A stretch of 64,000 bases of DNA from positions 280,318-344,317 of the forward strand of contig NZ_SMFN01000002.1 of assembly GCF_004349135.1 (NCBI RefSeq), read 5' to 3'. Positions 35,358 to 44,954 of the stretch are shown here, piece after piece. The position numbers and the translations under genes are program-made. Each line of letters begins with the position of its first letter. The first letter of the stretch is position 1. The DNA is from Flavobacterium sandaracinum (GTDB taxonomy: Bacteria > Bacteroidota > Bacteroidia > Flavobacteriales > Flavobacteriaceae). The notes beneath the pieces were generated by a model. That model searched no databases and was not told where the DNA came from. It saw nothing but the letters and a program-made list of their open reading frames with translations.

Positions 35358-36572
35358 ATGGAAAATTCTAAAACGTTTCTTTGTATTTCAAATTATTTCA
35401 AAGGTGCCGATTTTTTAATTAATTTAAAAAAGTCAGGCAACAAAGTCTATTTAGTGACTAGCGAAAAACTGAGGGATAAACCATGGCCACGTCAATATCT
35501 TGATGAGATTTTTTATATGGAAGGGCAGGATGTCGATTGGAATTTAGAACATTTGTTATTAGGTGTAGGTAATTTCATGAAGTCCACTAAGATAGATGCC
35601 ATAGTAGCTTTGGACGATTATGACGTAGAAAAAGCTACCTATCTTCGGGAAAATCTTCGTATTGATGGGATGGGACAAACTACGGGGCGTTATTTTAGAG
35701 ACAAACTGGCGATGCGAATGAGAGCCAAAAGTTGTGGAATTCCTATTCCGGCTTTTTGTTCGCTATTTAATGATCATGACATCAATACTTTTGCAGATAC
35801 AATTCCGGCTCCATGGGTTCTAAAACCACGCTCTGAAGCTTCGGCGTCGGGGATTATAAAAGTGTATGATAAAGAGAGTTTGTGGATTCACATCAATGAA
35901 ATGGGAAATAACAGATTTAAATATTTATTAGAGCAGTTCAAGCCTGGTGATGTGTATCATTGTGATAGTTTAATTTCGGAAAGCAAAGTCATCTTTAGTT
36001 TGACATCAAAATATTTGGCTACACCAATGGAAATTTCACAAGGTGGTGGTGTTTTTCGTTCCGCAAATATCAAATACAATTCTGATGATGACAAAGCGAT
36101 AAAAAAACTAAATGAGCAAGTGATGAAAGGCTTTGGCTTGAAACATGGAGCTGCGCATACGGAGTTTATAAAAAGCAATGATGATGGTCAGATTTACTTT
36201 TTGGAAACATCCTCAAGAGTAGGAGGAGCGCATTTGGCCGAAATGGTTGCGGAAGCTTCCAATATTAATTTATGGAAAGAATGGGCGGCAATTGAAAATG
36301 GATTGGTCAAAGAAACTAAATACATTTTACCAAAAGTAAAAAAAGAATATGCCGGTATTGTTTTGACATTGTCCAAATTCCAGCATCCTAATTTGGCATC
36401 GTTTTCAGATCCAGAAGTTTGCTTTAAAGTTCCACTAGAATATCATGCAGGATTGATAGTTAAATCAGATAAACAGGAAAGAGTTTTAGAGTTGTTAGAG
36501 GATTACGGCAATCGTTTAGCTACTGATTTTACAGCTGTTGTAGAACAGAGTAAAGTAACCAACCTGCATTAA
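35358..36572 (+). CDS. ATP-grasp domain protein (carboxylate-amine ligase type)
   Basis: 404 residues. The N-terminal domain is Rossmann-like (FLCISNYFKGADFLINLKKS). A typical ATP-grasp core follows: FRDKLAMRMRAKSCGIPIPA, then APWVLKPRSEASASGIIKVY (ATP-binding lysine and loop), YLLEQFKPGDVYHCDSL, and the metal-binding AHTEFIKSNDDGQIYFLETS with ETSSRVGG. Such enzymes join a carboxylate to an amine using ATP. Pairing with an M17 aminopeptidase suggests a peptide or amino-acid derivative as substrate; no product can be named. A terminator follows. Confidence 0.85.
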   Translation: MENSKTFLCISNYFKGADFLINLKKSGNKVYLVTSEKLRDKPWPRQYLDEIFYMEGQDVDWNLEHLLLGVGNFMKSTKIDAIVALDDYDVEKATYLRENLRIDGMGQTTGRYFRDKLAMRMRAKSCGIPIPAFCSLFNDHDINTFADTIPAPWVLKPRSEASASGIIKVYDKESLWIHINEMGNNRFKYLLEQFKPGDVYHCDSLISESKVIFSLTSKYLATPMEISQGGGVFRSANIKYNSDDDKAIKKLNEQVMKGFGLKHGAAHTEFIKSNDDGQIYFLETSSRVGGAHLAEMVAEASNINLWKEWAAIENGLVKETKYILPKVKKEYAGIVLTLSKFQHPNLASFSDPEVCFKVPLEYHAGLIVKSDKQERVLELLEDYGNRLATDFTAVVEQSKVTNLH

Positions 36573-36596
36573 TTTTTGTTTTAAAATCTATTACAA

Positions 36597-36630
36597 AGCG
36601 GCTATCTCTTGAAGAATAGTCGCTTTTTTA
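36597..36630 (+). terminator. Rho-independent terminator
   Basis: AGCGGCTAT pairs with ATAGTCGCT (one G-T pair), followed by a T-run. It closes the aminopeptidase and ATP-grasp transcript. Confidence 0.85.
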
Positions 36631-36717
36631 TTAAACTTTACTTAAAGTGGAACTGAACTGATTTTTATATCTTCGTAGCTAAATTTGAAAATCAAACAGA
36701 TTTTATACTAATACCAC

Positions 36718-37764
36718 ATGAAAAAAGCACTTTTTATTTTTAGTTTTTTGGCCTTTCTTGGTTGCAAAACACAGAGTCCAACACCTATTATTGTAACTGA
36801 TAAATCTGATCAGAATTCATTGTTTACCGTTGCTTTTGGTTCTTGTGATAACCAAAAAATTAAGAATGAACTTTGGCCCGCGATAGACGAAAACCATCCA
36901 TCTGTTTGGATTTGGGGAGGTGATAATGTCTATTCTGATACTGAGGATATGGCGTTTCTTAAAAAAAATTATGAAATTCAGAAACAGGATGCTGATTATC
37001 TTCAGTTTATAAAAAATAAAATCGTAATGGGAACGTGGGATGATCATGATTTTGGAGCAAATGACGGCGGAGAAGAATATCCTTTTAAAAGAGAAAGTCA
37101 ACAGCTTTTGTTGGATTTTTTAGGCACTTCAAAAACTGATTCTTTACGAAAAAGAGATGGCGTTTACACCTCGAAAACCATTGCTATAAATGGAAATAAG
37201 GTTAAAATAATAGTCTTAGATTCTCGTTTTTTCAGGACTAAACTAACGAAAGCCACCGATTCCAAAAAACGTTTTCAACCTAATAAATACGGTGAAGGAA
37301 CGGTTTTAGGAAATGCACAATGGAAATGGTTGGAAAAAGAACTTCAAACTTCCGATGCGCAATTTAATGTACTCGTCAGCAGTATTCAATTTCTTTCTGA
37401 TAAACATGGTTTTGAAGCTTGGGGGAATTTTCCACATGAGGTTGAAAAACTAGAACGACTAATTGTTTCCACCAAAGCAAAAGGAACCTTTATAATCTCT
37501 GGAGATCGCCATATTGCAACTTTTTCTTCTAAAAATGTTACTGGATTATCGTATCCTTTAGTTGATTTTACTTCAAGTGGATTAACGCATACCTACGCTT
37601 CTTTTTCAGGTGAAGAAAATCCGTATGTGAAAGGCGAAGTAATCAAAGATATTAATTTTGGGTTGCTGAAGTTTGATTTTGAAAACAACAAAGTAATCAT
37701 GGAAATTAGAGGAAAACAGAATAAGCTGTTGCAAGAATATGTCCAAATCTATCCAGGAAAATAA
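36718..37764 (+). CDS. PhoD-like alkaline phosphatase / metallophosphatase lipoprotein
   Basis: 348 residues. The signal ends in FLGC (Cys16), a lipobox, so it is membrane-anchored outside the cytoplasm. Metal-binding motifs of the PhoD/calcineurin-like fold are visible: FGSCDNQ, WIWGGDNVYSDT, MGTWDDHDFGANDGG and ISGDRHIATF. It should release phosphate from esters or phospholipids. Compared with classical PhoD it is short and lacks the N-terminal domain. It overlaps the open frame of the M1 peptidase, but the real start of that gene lies about 58 bases later. Confidence 0.9.
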   Translation: MKKALFIFSFLAFLGCKTQSPTPIIVTDKSDQNSLFTVAFGSCDNQKIKNELWPAIDENHPSVWIWGGDNVYSDTEDMAFLKKNYEIQKQDADYLQFIKNKIVMGTWDDHDFGANDGGEEYPFKRESQQLLLDFLGTSKTDSLRKRDGVYTSKTIAINGNKVKIIVLDSRFFRTKLTKATDSKKRFQPNKYGEGTVLGNAQWKWLEKELQTSDAQFNVLVSSIQFLSDKHGFEAWGNFPHEVEKLERLIVSTKAKGTFIISGDRHIATFSSKNVTGLSYPLVDFTSSGLTHTYASFSGEENPYVKGEVIKDINFGLLKFDFENNKVIMEIRGKQNKLLQEYVQIYPGK

Positions 37765-37822
37765 TTTCAGGAATTATCTTTCTATAATTTTAAAGTTTAT
37801 TTTTGTCCAAAGCACATTCACT

Positions 37823-39478
37823 ATGAAAAAACAATTCTGTCTCATTTTTATCTCTTTCGCTATTTTTAATGGAGTAAAAGCGCAAGGACTTTTGGAAAAA
37901 AAAGGGGAAATATTTACCAAACAAGATACTTTGCGTGGCAGTATCACCAAAGAAAGAGCGTGGTGGGACGTAAAAAACTACCATCTTGATATCAAGGTAA
38001 ATCCTGCAGATAGCACTATTTCAGGTTCCAACACAATAAAATATCAAATTGTTCAAGAATATACGACGATGCAAATTGATTTGCAAAATCCAATGCAAAT
38101 TTATAAAGTTATTCAAGATGGAAAATCTTTAAAATACAGAAGAGAGGGAAATGCTTTTTTTGTCGAATTAATTGCTCCTCAAGAAAAAGGTGCTGTAAAA
38201 GATCTGATAGTTTTTTACGGTGGAAAACCAAAAGTTGCTGTTAATCCACCTTGGGACGGAGGAATTACCTGGAAAAAAGATAGCAATGGTAATCCTTTTA
38301 TAGCATCTTCCTGCCAAGGATTGGGTGCTAGTGTTTGGTGGCCAAACAAAGATCACATGTATGACGAAGTGGAAAATATGTTGATTAGTGTAAATGTTCC
38401 ACAAAACTTGACAAATGTATCAAATGGACGTTTGTTAAGTGTTAAGCAATTAAAGGACGGAACCAAAACCTACAATTGGTATGTTTCCAATCCCATCAAT
38501 AATTATGGCGTAAACATAAATGTTGGGGATTACGTTTCGTTTTCGGAAAAGTATAAAGGAGAAAAAGGCGATTTAGATTGTACGTATTACGTTTTACGAG
38601 ACAATTTGGCAAAAGCCAAAAAACAATTTCAGGATGTCCCAAAGATGTTGAAAGCCTTTGAGCACTGGTTTGGACCCTATCCATTTTATGAAGACAGTTT
38701 TAAGTTAGTCGAAGCTCCGTATTTAGGAATGGAACATCAAAGTTCAGTGACTTACGGGAATAAATTTCAAAATGGCTATTTAGGACGCGATTTGAGTGGA
38801 ACGGGTTGGGGATTAAAATTTGATTTTATCATTATTCATGAATCGGGTCATGAATGGTTTGCTAATAATATTACGTACAAAGATATTGCAGATATGTGGA
38901 TTCATGAGAGTTTCACCAACTATTCTGAAAGTCTTTTTGTAGAATATTACTATGGGAAAGAAGCTGGATTCGAGTACGTGAGAGGAACCAGAAAAAACAT
39001 TGAGAATGACAAACCTATCATTGGGAAATACGATGTAAATAATGAAGGTTCAGGCGATATGTATTCAAAAGGGGCAAATATGCTGCATACTTTGCGCCAA
39101 TTAGTAAATAATGATGAAAAATGGAGAGGAATATTGAGAGGTTTGAACAGTACTTTTTATCATCAAACGGTAACGACTGAACAAATAGAGGATTATTTAA
39201 GTCAGCAAATCGGAATCAATTTATCTAGCGTTTTTAATCAGTATTTAAGAGATACGAGAATTCCAACATTAGAATATTTTTTCAAAGACAATCAGCTGGG
39301 ATATCGATGGACGAACTGCGTGGCTGGATTTAATATGCCTGTTAAAATAACGTTGAATGGAAAAGAAGAATTACTTCAACCAGAGACAGAATGGAAAAAT
39401 GTTCCAGTAAACACTGAAAACTCAAAACTGGAAATAGATAAAAACTTTTATGTAGCCGGTTTTAATATTACAGTGTAA
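37823..39478 (+). CDS. M1 family metallopeptidase, exported
   Basis: 551 residues from ATG 37823, which gives a clean signal peptide ending KAQG (about residue 22); the frame is open upstream to 37739 inside the phosphatase gene, but that lacks a signal. The zinc site is complete: His339-Glu340-x-x-His343 in HESGHEWFA, with Glu362 in WIHESF. The exopeptidase loop reads YLGMEHQSSV instead of GAMEN, as in many bacterial M1 enzymes. It should act as a periplasmic or surface aminopeptidase that feeds amino acids to the cell. Confidence 0.93.
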   Translation: MKKQFCLIFISFAIFNGVKAQGLLEKKGEIFTKQDTLRGSITKERAWWDVKNYHLDIKVNPADSTISGSNTIKYQIVQEYTTMQIDLQNPMQIYKVIQDGKSLKYRREGNAFFVELIAPQEKGAVKDLIVFYGGKPKVAVNPPWDGGITWKKDSNGNPFIASSCQGLGASVWWPNKDHMYDEVENMLISVNVPQNLTNVSNGRLLSVKQLKDGTKTYNWYVSNPINNYGVNINVGDYVSFSEKYKGEKGDLDCTYYVLRDNLAKAKKQFQDVPKMLKAFEHWFGPYPFYEDSFKLVEAPYLGMEHQSSVTYGNKFQNGYLGRDLSGTGWGLKFDFIIIHESGHEWFANNITYKDIADMWIHESFTNYSESLFVEYYYGKEAGFEYVRGTRKNIENDKPIIGKYDVNNEGSGDMYSKGANMLHTLRQLVNNDEKWRGILRGLNSTFYHQTVTTEQIEDYLSQQIGINLSSVFNQYLRDTRIPTLEYFFKDNQLGYRWTNCVAGFNMPVKITLNGKEELLQPETEWKNVPVNTENSKLEIDKNFYVAGFNITV

Positions 39479-39493
39479 GGTGAAAAATACTGT

Positions 39494-39526
39494 AAAAAAG
39501 GGACACGTAGAGTATCCCTTTTTTAT
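39494..39526. terminator. Bidirectional terminator
   Basis: AAAAAAGGGA and TCCCTTTTTT flank the loop between the M1 peptidase gene and the convergent sugar operon. The A and T tracts allow termination from both sides. Confidence 0.8.
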
Positions 39527-39544
39527 ACTATTTTGATAAAAATT

Positions 39545-40420
39545 TTAGATCAAATTCTTTTTAATGTAATTAAAACTTGTTGCAGCGGATTCTATTGGAT
39601 TGGGTTTGTAATTTGATTCATGTTCCAAGAAGAATCGCTCCATTCCGGATAATTTGGCTTGTGCAAAAATTGATTTAAAATCAATTGTTCCAGTTCCTAT
39701 TTCAGCATTCCACTCTGGATTTACTTTATCCATATCTTTTACGTGCCACATTGTAAAACGCCCCGGATATTTTTTGAATAATTGTAATGGATCATTTCCG
39801 GAACGAACTACCCAATACAAATCCAATTCAAAATCAACTAAATTTTTATCCGTTTCATTTAACAAAATCTCATATCCATTGGTTGAACCAAATTTAGTAA
39901 ATTCAAAATCATGATTGTGATACGCTAATTTTAAACCTCCAGCTTTACAAAGTTCACCCACTTTATTGATTTGTAAAGCTAGTTTTTTATAAGCATCACC
40001 GGTAGTTCCTCTCAATTCTGAAACTATATAAGGCACTGTAACGTACTCGCTACCCAATAAATTGGCAGTTTCTATGTAATTCTGAACTAAATCCGTAGAA
40101 CCATCTTTTATCATTGAATTAAAATCGAAATGATTACTCGTAGCTTTTAAATCATTATCATCCAATATCATTTTAAAATCACGAACAGATGTTCCAAAAA
40201 AACCTTTGTCGGAAGAGTAACCAAAAGTTTCTACTTCACAAAATCCAGCTTTTCCAACTTGACCCAAAACTCCTTTGACATCTTTTGGCAAAGTGTCACG
40301 AAGTGTCCACAACTGAATTCCGATAGCTTTCTTTTTTGATTCAAAAGCGAATGAAGGTGCAATGGCTAATGCGCCTAATGCTAAACCAGTGTTTATTAAA
40401 AATTCTCTTCTTTTTATCAT
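39545..40420 (-). CDS. Sugar phosphate isomerase/epimerase-like TIM-barrel protein, exported
   Basis: 291 residues. The N-terminus MIKRREFLINTGLALGALAI is a twin-arginine-like signal followed by AIAPSFAF, so it acts outside the cytoplasm. The xylose-isomerase-type barrel is visible: IQLWTLRDTLPKDV, CEVETFGYSSDKGF, LKLAYHNHDFEFTK, and FTMWHVKDMDKVNPE with the metal-binding acidic and His residues. It is the last gene of the ten-gene operon. Its likely role is isomerisation or cleavage of an oxidised sugar in the periplasm, next to the DUF1080 protein. Confidence 0.88.
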   Translation of the reverse strand: MIKRREFLINTGLALGALAIAPSFAFESKKKAIGIQLWTLRDTLPKDVKGVLGQVGKAGFCEVETFGYSSDKGFFGTSVRDFKMILDDNDLKATSNHFDFNSMIKDGSTDLVQNYIETANLLGSEYVTVPYIVSELRGTTGDAYKKLALQINKVGELCKAGGLKLAYHNHDFEFTKFGSTNGYEILLNETDKNLVDFELDLYWVVRSGNDPLQLFKKYPGRFTMWHVKDMDKVNPEWNAEIGTGTIDFKSIFAQAKLSGMERFFLEHESNYKPNPIESAATSFNYIKKNLI

Positions 40421-40439
40421 GGGTTATTTTTTAGATTAG

Positions 40440-41333
40440 TTAAATATCACATATTGCAATAGCTTGTTTCAATGAAGCTAGTTTGTCTGGATTCTTAGGA
40501 ATAAATTCTTGTCCTACAAAACCTTTAAAACCGGTTTTTGCAATTGCTTTCATAATGGCAGTATAATTTAATTCTTGTGTATCGTCAATTTCATTACGTC
40601 CCGGAACACCAGCCGTATGATAATGCGCAATATATTGATGATTGTCTCTTATATTTCTAATCACATCACCTTCATCAATTTGCATGTGATAAATATCATA
40701 AAGTAATTTAAAATTCTCGGAATTTAGACGTTTTGCTAATACTACTCCCCATGATGTTCGGTCACATTGATAATCTTTATGATCTATTTTGCTGTTTAAA
40801 AGTTCCATTACTAAAATTACATTATGCTTTTCAGCCAATGGAATTAATTTTTGTAAACCAATAACGCAATTATTCCAACCTTCCTCATCAGTTTTTCCTC
40901 TTCGGCTTCCGCTAAAACAAATTAGATTTTTATAACCCGCTTTTGCCACAAGCGGAATCATTTCAGTATAGTTTTTTACTAGTGTTTCGTGAAATTTTAA
41001 GTCATTAAAACCATCTACTAAATTAATCTCAGCGCCATTACACATTGTGGAAACTAAGTCATATTTCTTCAATGTGGGCCAAGAAGCAGGACCAACTAAA
41101 TCAATACCGGTAATTCCAATTTTTTTAGCCTCGATGCAAAGCGTATCTAAATCAAGGCTATCAAAACACCATCGAGAAACAGAATGATTAATATTTCCTT
41201 TTAATGTACCCAATTGTGTTTCTATTTCGTTTTTTGGCATAGCCAAAGCAGAAAATCCAGGTGGAATTCCCATAACCGCTGTTCCGGCTAATATTCCTTT
41301 TATGGCAGATCTCCTATTTACGTTTGCACTCAT
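40440..41333 (-). CDS. Hydroxypyruvate-isomerase-like TIM-barrel protein, exported
   Basis: 297 residues with a Tat-type start NRRSAIKGILAGTAVMG. The body has the barrel motifs of the Hyi/xylose isomerase-like family: ITGIDLVGPASWPTL, VILVMELLNSKIDH (catalytic Glu), LLYDIYHMQIDEGD (Asp, His) and FVGQEFIPKNPD (Glu). Similar genes beside DUF1080 proteins are proposed to isomerise keto-sugar products. It is 19 bp from the downstream epimerase gene and 11 bp after the permease gene. Confidence 0.87.
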   Translation of the reverse strand: MSANVNRRSAIKGILAGTAVMGIPPGFSALAMPKNEIETQLGTLKGNINHSVSRWCFDSLDLDTLCIEAKKIGITGIDLVGPASWPTLKKYDLVSTMCNGAEINLVDGFNDLKFHETLVKNYTEMIPLVAKAGYKNLICFSGSRRGKTDEEGWNNCVIGLQKLIPLAEKHNVILVMELLNSKIDHKDYQCDRTSWGVVLAKRLNSENFKLLYDIYHMQIDEGDVIRNIRDNHQYIAHYHTAGVPGRNEIDDTQELNYTAIMKAIAKTGFKGFVGQEFIPKNPDKLASLKQAIAICDI

Positions 41334-41344
41334 TTTTTAATTTT

Positions 41345-42583
41345 TTATACAGCAGAAGAAATTTCTTCTACTTTATTTTTTTCATGGAATAAAAGTGCAA
41401 AAAGTACAAATACAACGATAGCAATACCGGCAGGAATGATCCAAACCATTTGCCAATTCACAGCACCGTCAGCCATTTTGTAATTGTCCGTAATCCAACC
41501 TGCTACTGCAAAACCTATCAGCATTCCAACTCCATAAGTGGCTAAAGTGATTAAACCCTGAGCCGCGCTTTTGTATTTCTCACCTGCTTTTGAATTGGTG
41601 TAAATTTGGCCCGAAACAAAAAAGAAATCATAACAAATACCGTGTAATGCAATACCTAAAATCAGCATGAAGCTTAAATCAGTTCCATTTCCATAAGCAA
41701 ATAAAACGTAGCGAATGGCCCATGCTAACATCCCTATCAAAATTGTTTTTTTGAAACCAAAACGGGTAAAAAATACAGGAATCAACAACAAAAATAAGGC
41801 TTCGGATATTTGACCAATAGCCATTTTTCCGGTCGGATTTTCAACTCCAGCTTCTGTTAAAAATAGATTAGCATTCTGATAATAAAAAGCAAGTGGAATA
41901 CAAATTAGAATAGATGAAACAAAAAAGATAGCGAAGTTCTTGTCTTTCAACAATTTTAATGCATCTAGTCCTATGATATCTCCGATTTTAATTTTCTCAT
42001 CATTCACTTTTGGTGGTGTTTTTGGTAAAGAAAAACTAAAAAGACCTAATACAAAGGCAGCAATACCAGCTAGTAAAAAAGTATTTTTGAGTAAACCTGA
42101 ACTTATTCCTTCCGTAGAATCCCAATGAAAGAAATAACTGATTGATAAACCGGCAATAATCCATCCAATAGTTCCCCAAACTCTAATATTTGCAAACTCT
42201 TTCTCCGGATCTTTCATTTGATTAAAAGAAACTGAATTTACTAATGCTAATGTTGGCATATATAAAACCATATAACTTAAAACGTAGGTATAGAACATTC
42301 CAACCTCTTCGGACTGATACATTTGATACATTAAAAATGCACCAATAAGATGTAGAATTCCTAATATTTTCTCCGCATTAAAATATCGGTCAGCTATTAA
42401 TCCTATAATAAAAGGAGCAATGATTGCACCCCAAGACTGTGTCGAAAAAACGGCAGCAGTTTCTGAACCGGAAGCTTTTAAATTATTCCCTAGAAAAGTT
42501 CCAAGAGTTACAAACCATGCGCCCCAGATAAAAAATTCAAGGAACATCATTATGGATAATTTAATTCGGATAGTACTATTCAT
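41345..42583 (-). CDS. Nucleoside:H+ symporter-type MFS permease (NupG family)
   Basis: 412 residues, about 12 membrane helices. The N-terminus FLEFFIWGAWFVTLGTFLG and the repeated ISYFFHW and HGICYDFFFVSGQIYT blocks are typical of the NupG/XapB nucleoside symporter branch of the MFS. In Bacteroidota, such permeases are frequent in Gfo/Idh and TIM-barrel operons and probably carry the sugar product rather than nucleosides. Here it would bring keto-sugar cleavage products into the cytoplasm. Confidence 0.88.
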   Translation of the reverse strand: MNSTIRIKLSIMMFLEFFIWGAWFVTLGTFLGNNLKASGSETAAVFSTQSWGAIIAPFIIGLIADRYFNAEKILGILHLIGAFLMYQMYQSEEVGMFYTYVLSYMVLYMPTLALVNSVSFNQMKDPEKEFANIRVWGTIGWIIAGLSISYFFHWDSTEGISSGLLKNTFLLAGIAAFVLGLFSFSLPKTPPKVNDEKIKIGDIIGLDALKLLKDKNFAIFFVSSILICIPLAFYYQNANLFLTEAGVENPTGKMAIGQISEALFLLLIPVFFTRFGFKKTILIGMLAWAIRYVLFAYGNGTDLSFMLILGIALHGICYDFFFVSGQIYTNSKAGEKYKSAAQGLITLATYGVGMLIGFAVAGWITDNYKMADGAVNWQMVWIIPAGIAIVVFVLFALLFHEKNKVEEISSAV

Positions 42584-42639
42584 TGGTTTGTTGGTTGGTT
42601 ATTTTTTGGTTTTAGTTGTTTTTTATATTCAAATAGCAA

Positions 42640-43377
42640 TTACATTCCGGCTTCACATCCAGTTGTAATTTTCATTGTATTCCATTCTTTTATCATAATA
42701 TTTCTAAACCATACGTTGTCTCCATGATCTTGTAGTGCAATTTTACCTTTTTTTAATGCTGCAAAACCTGGCCAAGTAGCGAATTTACTTCCAGCAACTA
42801 TAGTTTTAAAATTATCATCCCAAAGTGTTGTTTCAATAACCTTTACACCATTCATTAACATCGTTAATTTCCCGAATTTACATACAATATCAACCGAATT
42901 CCATTCTCCAACTGGTTTTACCGGTTCAGAGGAAGATTTTATTAAATCATACAAATCACCAGCTCTATGTTTTTCAATTTTAGCATCTGGATGACCATTA
43001 TTGTCTAAAACTTGCATTTCAAGACCGGTTTCATAAGTATTCTTGAATTTTGTCAAATCCTCATTCACATAAAAAATAATACCGCTATTGGCATTTGCTG
43101 CAACTTTCCATTCTAATTTCAAATGAAAATTCTCGTATTCTAGGTCAGTTACAAGATCGCCTCCTTGTCCATTTTGAGCAGCAGTAGGATCAAAATGCAA
43201 GACACCATCTTCCACTTTCCAACCAGAACCAGCTGTTTTTTTTCCATAAGTGTGCCAACCCGTTGTTGATTGTCCATCAAATATTGATTTAAATCCTTTT
43301 GGTATAGGTGCTTGTTGTGCATTTGCAGTTTGAATCAATATCATAACTAGTAATGTTGTACAAATATTTTTAATCAT
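42640..43377 (-). CDS. DUF1080 (3-keto-disaccharide hydrolase) protein, exported
   Basis: 245 residues with a signal peptide (cleavage near ANAQ, residue 21). The jelly-roll domain is typical of DUF1080: GFKSIFDGQSTTGWHTYG, LEWKVAANANSGIIFYVNED, YETGLEMQVLDNNGHPDA, then GRL-like and DHGDNVWFRNIMI ends. Members of this family have been shown to cleave 3-keto-glycosides. Its position among oxidoreductases and isomerases strongly suggests that role here, acting in the periplasm on glycosides oxidised by the GMC enzyme. Confidence 0.93.
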   Translation of the reverse strand: MIKNICTTLLVMILIQTANAQQAPIPKGFKSIFDGQSTTGWHTYGKKTAGSGWKVEDGVLHFDPTAAQNGQGGDLVTDLEYENFHLKLEWKVAANANSGIIFYVNEDLTKFKNTYETGLEMQVLDNNGHPDAKIEKHRAGDLYDLIKSSSEPVKPVGEWNSVDIVCKFGKLTMLMNGVKVIETTLWDDNFKTIVAGSKFATWPGFAALKKGKIALQDHGDNVWFRNIMIKEWNTMKITTGCEAGM

Positions 43378-43409
43378 TTTTTTATTTTTGAATTAATAAT
43401 TAATCTTGC

Positions 43410-44867
43410 TTATAAAGTTAAAGCTTTCCAACCTTGACGATAGTCACGTTTCACAAATTGATTTACTTCATCAAAGTTTGTAATTCTCATCGCGTCATTA
43501 TCCCATAACAGTTTTGCAGAACGTCCAGGGTAAACATCTTCCCCAAGCTCATCTATTTTTAAATCATATCCTCTAATTGCTAAATTTGCTATTAACAAAG
43601 CTTCGGTTAAGGGACCCGCAATTTCAAAAGGAGAACTCAACTCTTTTTTTCCGTAACCAGCGATTGAAGCTTCAACCCATTGTTTATAGTGGCCTTCAGA
43701 GCCATCGCTAACCCGCGCGTACTTTTGAGCTATATTTAAATTTTCATTTTTGCTAAGAGGAAGCAAACGAGGATTTAAACCATAGGTGTCACACATCATT
43801 TTTCCTTTAGTTCCAGTGAACAAGGTTCCATTTCCACCATCTCCAAAAATTTCATTCGGACCTAATTCAGACGGTCTTTCAGGTTGAATTCCTCCATCCA
43901 TCCAGTGTACGGCTATATCACCGTTTGTTTTTTCTGTTTTTGGAAAAGTTAAGGTGACGTGACTTGAAGGCGGACAACTCTCAGGGAAATACCCTCTTTG
44001 AAATTCGTCTACGTAAACAGAACCTACGCTACATTGAACGTCTTTAGCATATTTTAAGTTCAATACACTAAATGGAGCTTCCAATAAATGGCATCCCATA
44101 TCTCCTAATGCGCCAGTGCCATAATCCCACCAACCGCGCCAGTTGAATGGAACTAATTTATTTACATACTCTTTGTGAGGTGCGGTTCCTAACCATAAAT
44201 CCCAATCTAATTCTTTTGGAATATCAGCTTTATTAGCAGACCAAGGAATACCTTGTGGCCAAACCGGACGATCTGTCCAAGCATGAATCGTGTGAACATC
44301 TCCAATTAAACCCGCTTCGTACCATTCTTTCATAATTCTGGTACCATCATTTGAGGCACCTTGATTTCCCATTTGGGTTACCACTTTATATTTTTTTGCC
44401 GCTTCTGTCAAAATACGAGCTTCATAAATATCATGTGCCATAGGCTTTTGAACATAAACATGTTTGCCTAATTGCATCGCAGCAAGTGCTTGAATGGCAT
44501 GATTATGATCCGGAGTTGAAACAGAAACGGCATCGAAATTTTTATGTTCTTTGTCTAACATTTCACGCCAATCGGTGTAAAATTTAGCTTTTGGAAATGC
44601 ATTTACACTTGCAGCAGCTCTTCTGTTATCAACATCACATAAAAAGGAAATATCAGCTTTTCCACTTTTAGCAAACATCGCAATATCAGATTTTCCTTTT
44701 CCACCAATGCCAATACTTGCTATTGATAAACGATCACTTGGTGCCACAAATCCTCTACCCAAAACATGGCGAGGAACTATCATAAAAGCGGCAGCTGCTA
44801 TTGCAGTGGTCTTTATAAAATCACGTCGGTTATTTATGATTTTATTTTCGTCTTTTTTTTCTTTCAT
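43410..44867 (-). CDS. Gfo/Idh/MocA-family oxidoreductase, exported
   Basis: 485 residues with a Tat-type signal (NNRRDFIKTTAIAAAAFMIV). The NAD-binding start IASIGIGGKGKSDIAMF and the VYVQKPMAHDIYEA motif (family Lys-Pro) are present; a long C-terminal domain follows with WWDYGTGALGDMGCHLLEA, the substrate-side His block of this subfamily. Exported members probably keep a tightly bound cofactor and work with glycosides. Within this operon it likely reduces or oxidises C3 of a sugar, opposite to or together with the second Gfo/Idh gene at 46441. Confidence 0.91.
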   Translation of the reverse strand: MKEKKDENKIINNRRDFIKTTAIAAAAFMIVPRHVLGRGFVAPSDRLSIASIGIGGKGKSDIAMFAKSGKADISFLCDVDNRRAAASVNAFPKAKFYTDWREMLDKEHKNFDAVSVSTPDHNHAIQALAAMQLGKHVYVQKPMAHDIYEARILTEAAKKYKVVTQMGNQGASNDGTRIMKEWYEAGLIGDVHTIHAWTDRPVWPQGIPWSANKADIPKELDWDLWLGTAPHKEYVNKLVPFNWRGWWDYGTGALGDMGCHLLEAPFSVLNLKYAKDVQCSVGSVYVDEFQRGYFPESCPPSSHVTLTFPKTEKTNGDIAVHWMDGGIQPERPSELGPNEIFGDGGNGTLFTGTKGKMMCDTYGLNPRLLPLSKNENLNIAQKYARVSDGSEGHYKQWVEASIAGYGKKELSSPFEIAGPLTEALLIANLAIRGYDLKIDELGEDVYPGRSAKLLWDNDAMRITNFDEVNQFVKRDYRQGWKALTL

Positions 44868-44954
44868 TTATTTTAATACGGTTAGTTAATAGTAATAAAA
44901 GAGCTGTTCTTCAATAGCTTAAAAAGTATTATTTGTTTGAATACAGTATTGAAA

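Noticed and set aside
37739..37822. 28-codon N-terminal extension of the M1 peptidase
   Set aside because: It lies in the phosphatase gene and spacer; a proper signal peptide starts at ATG 37823.
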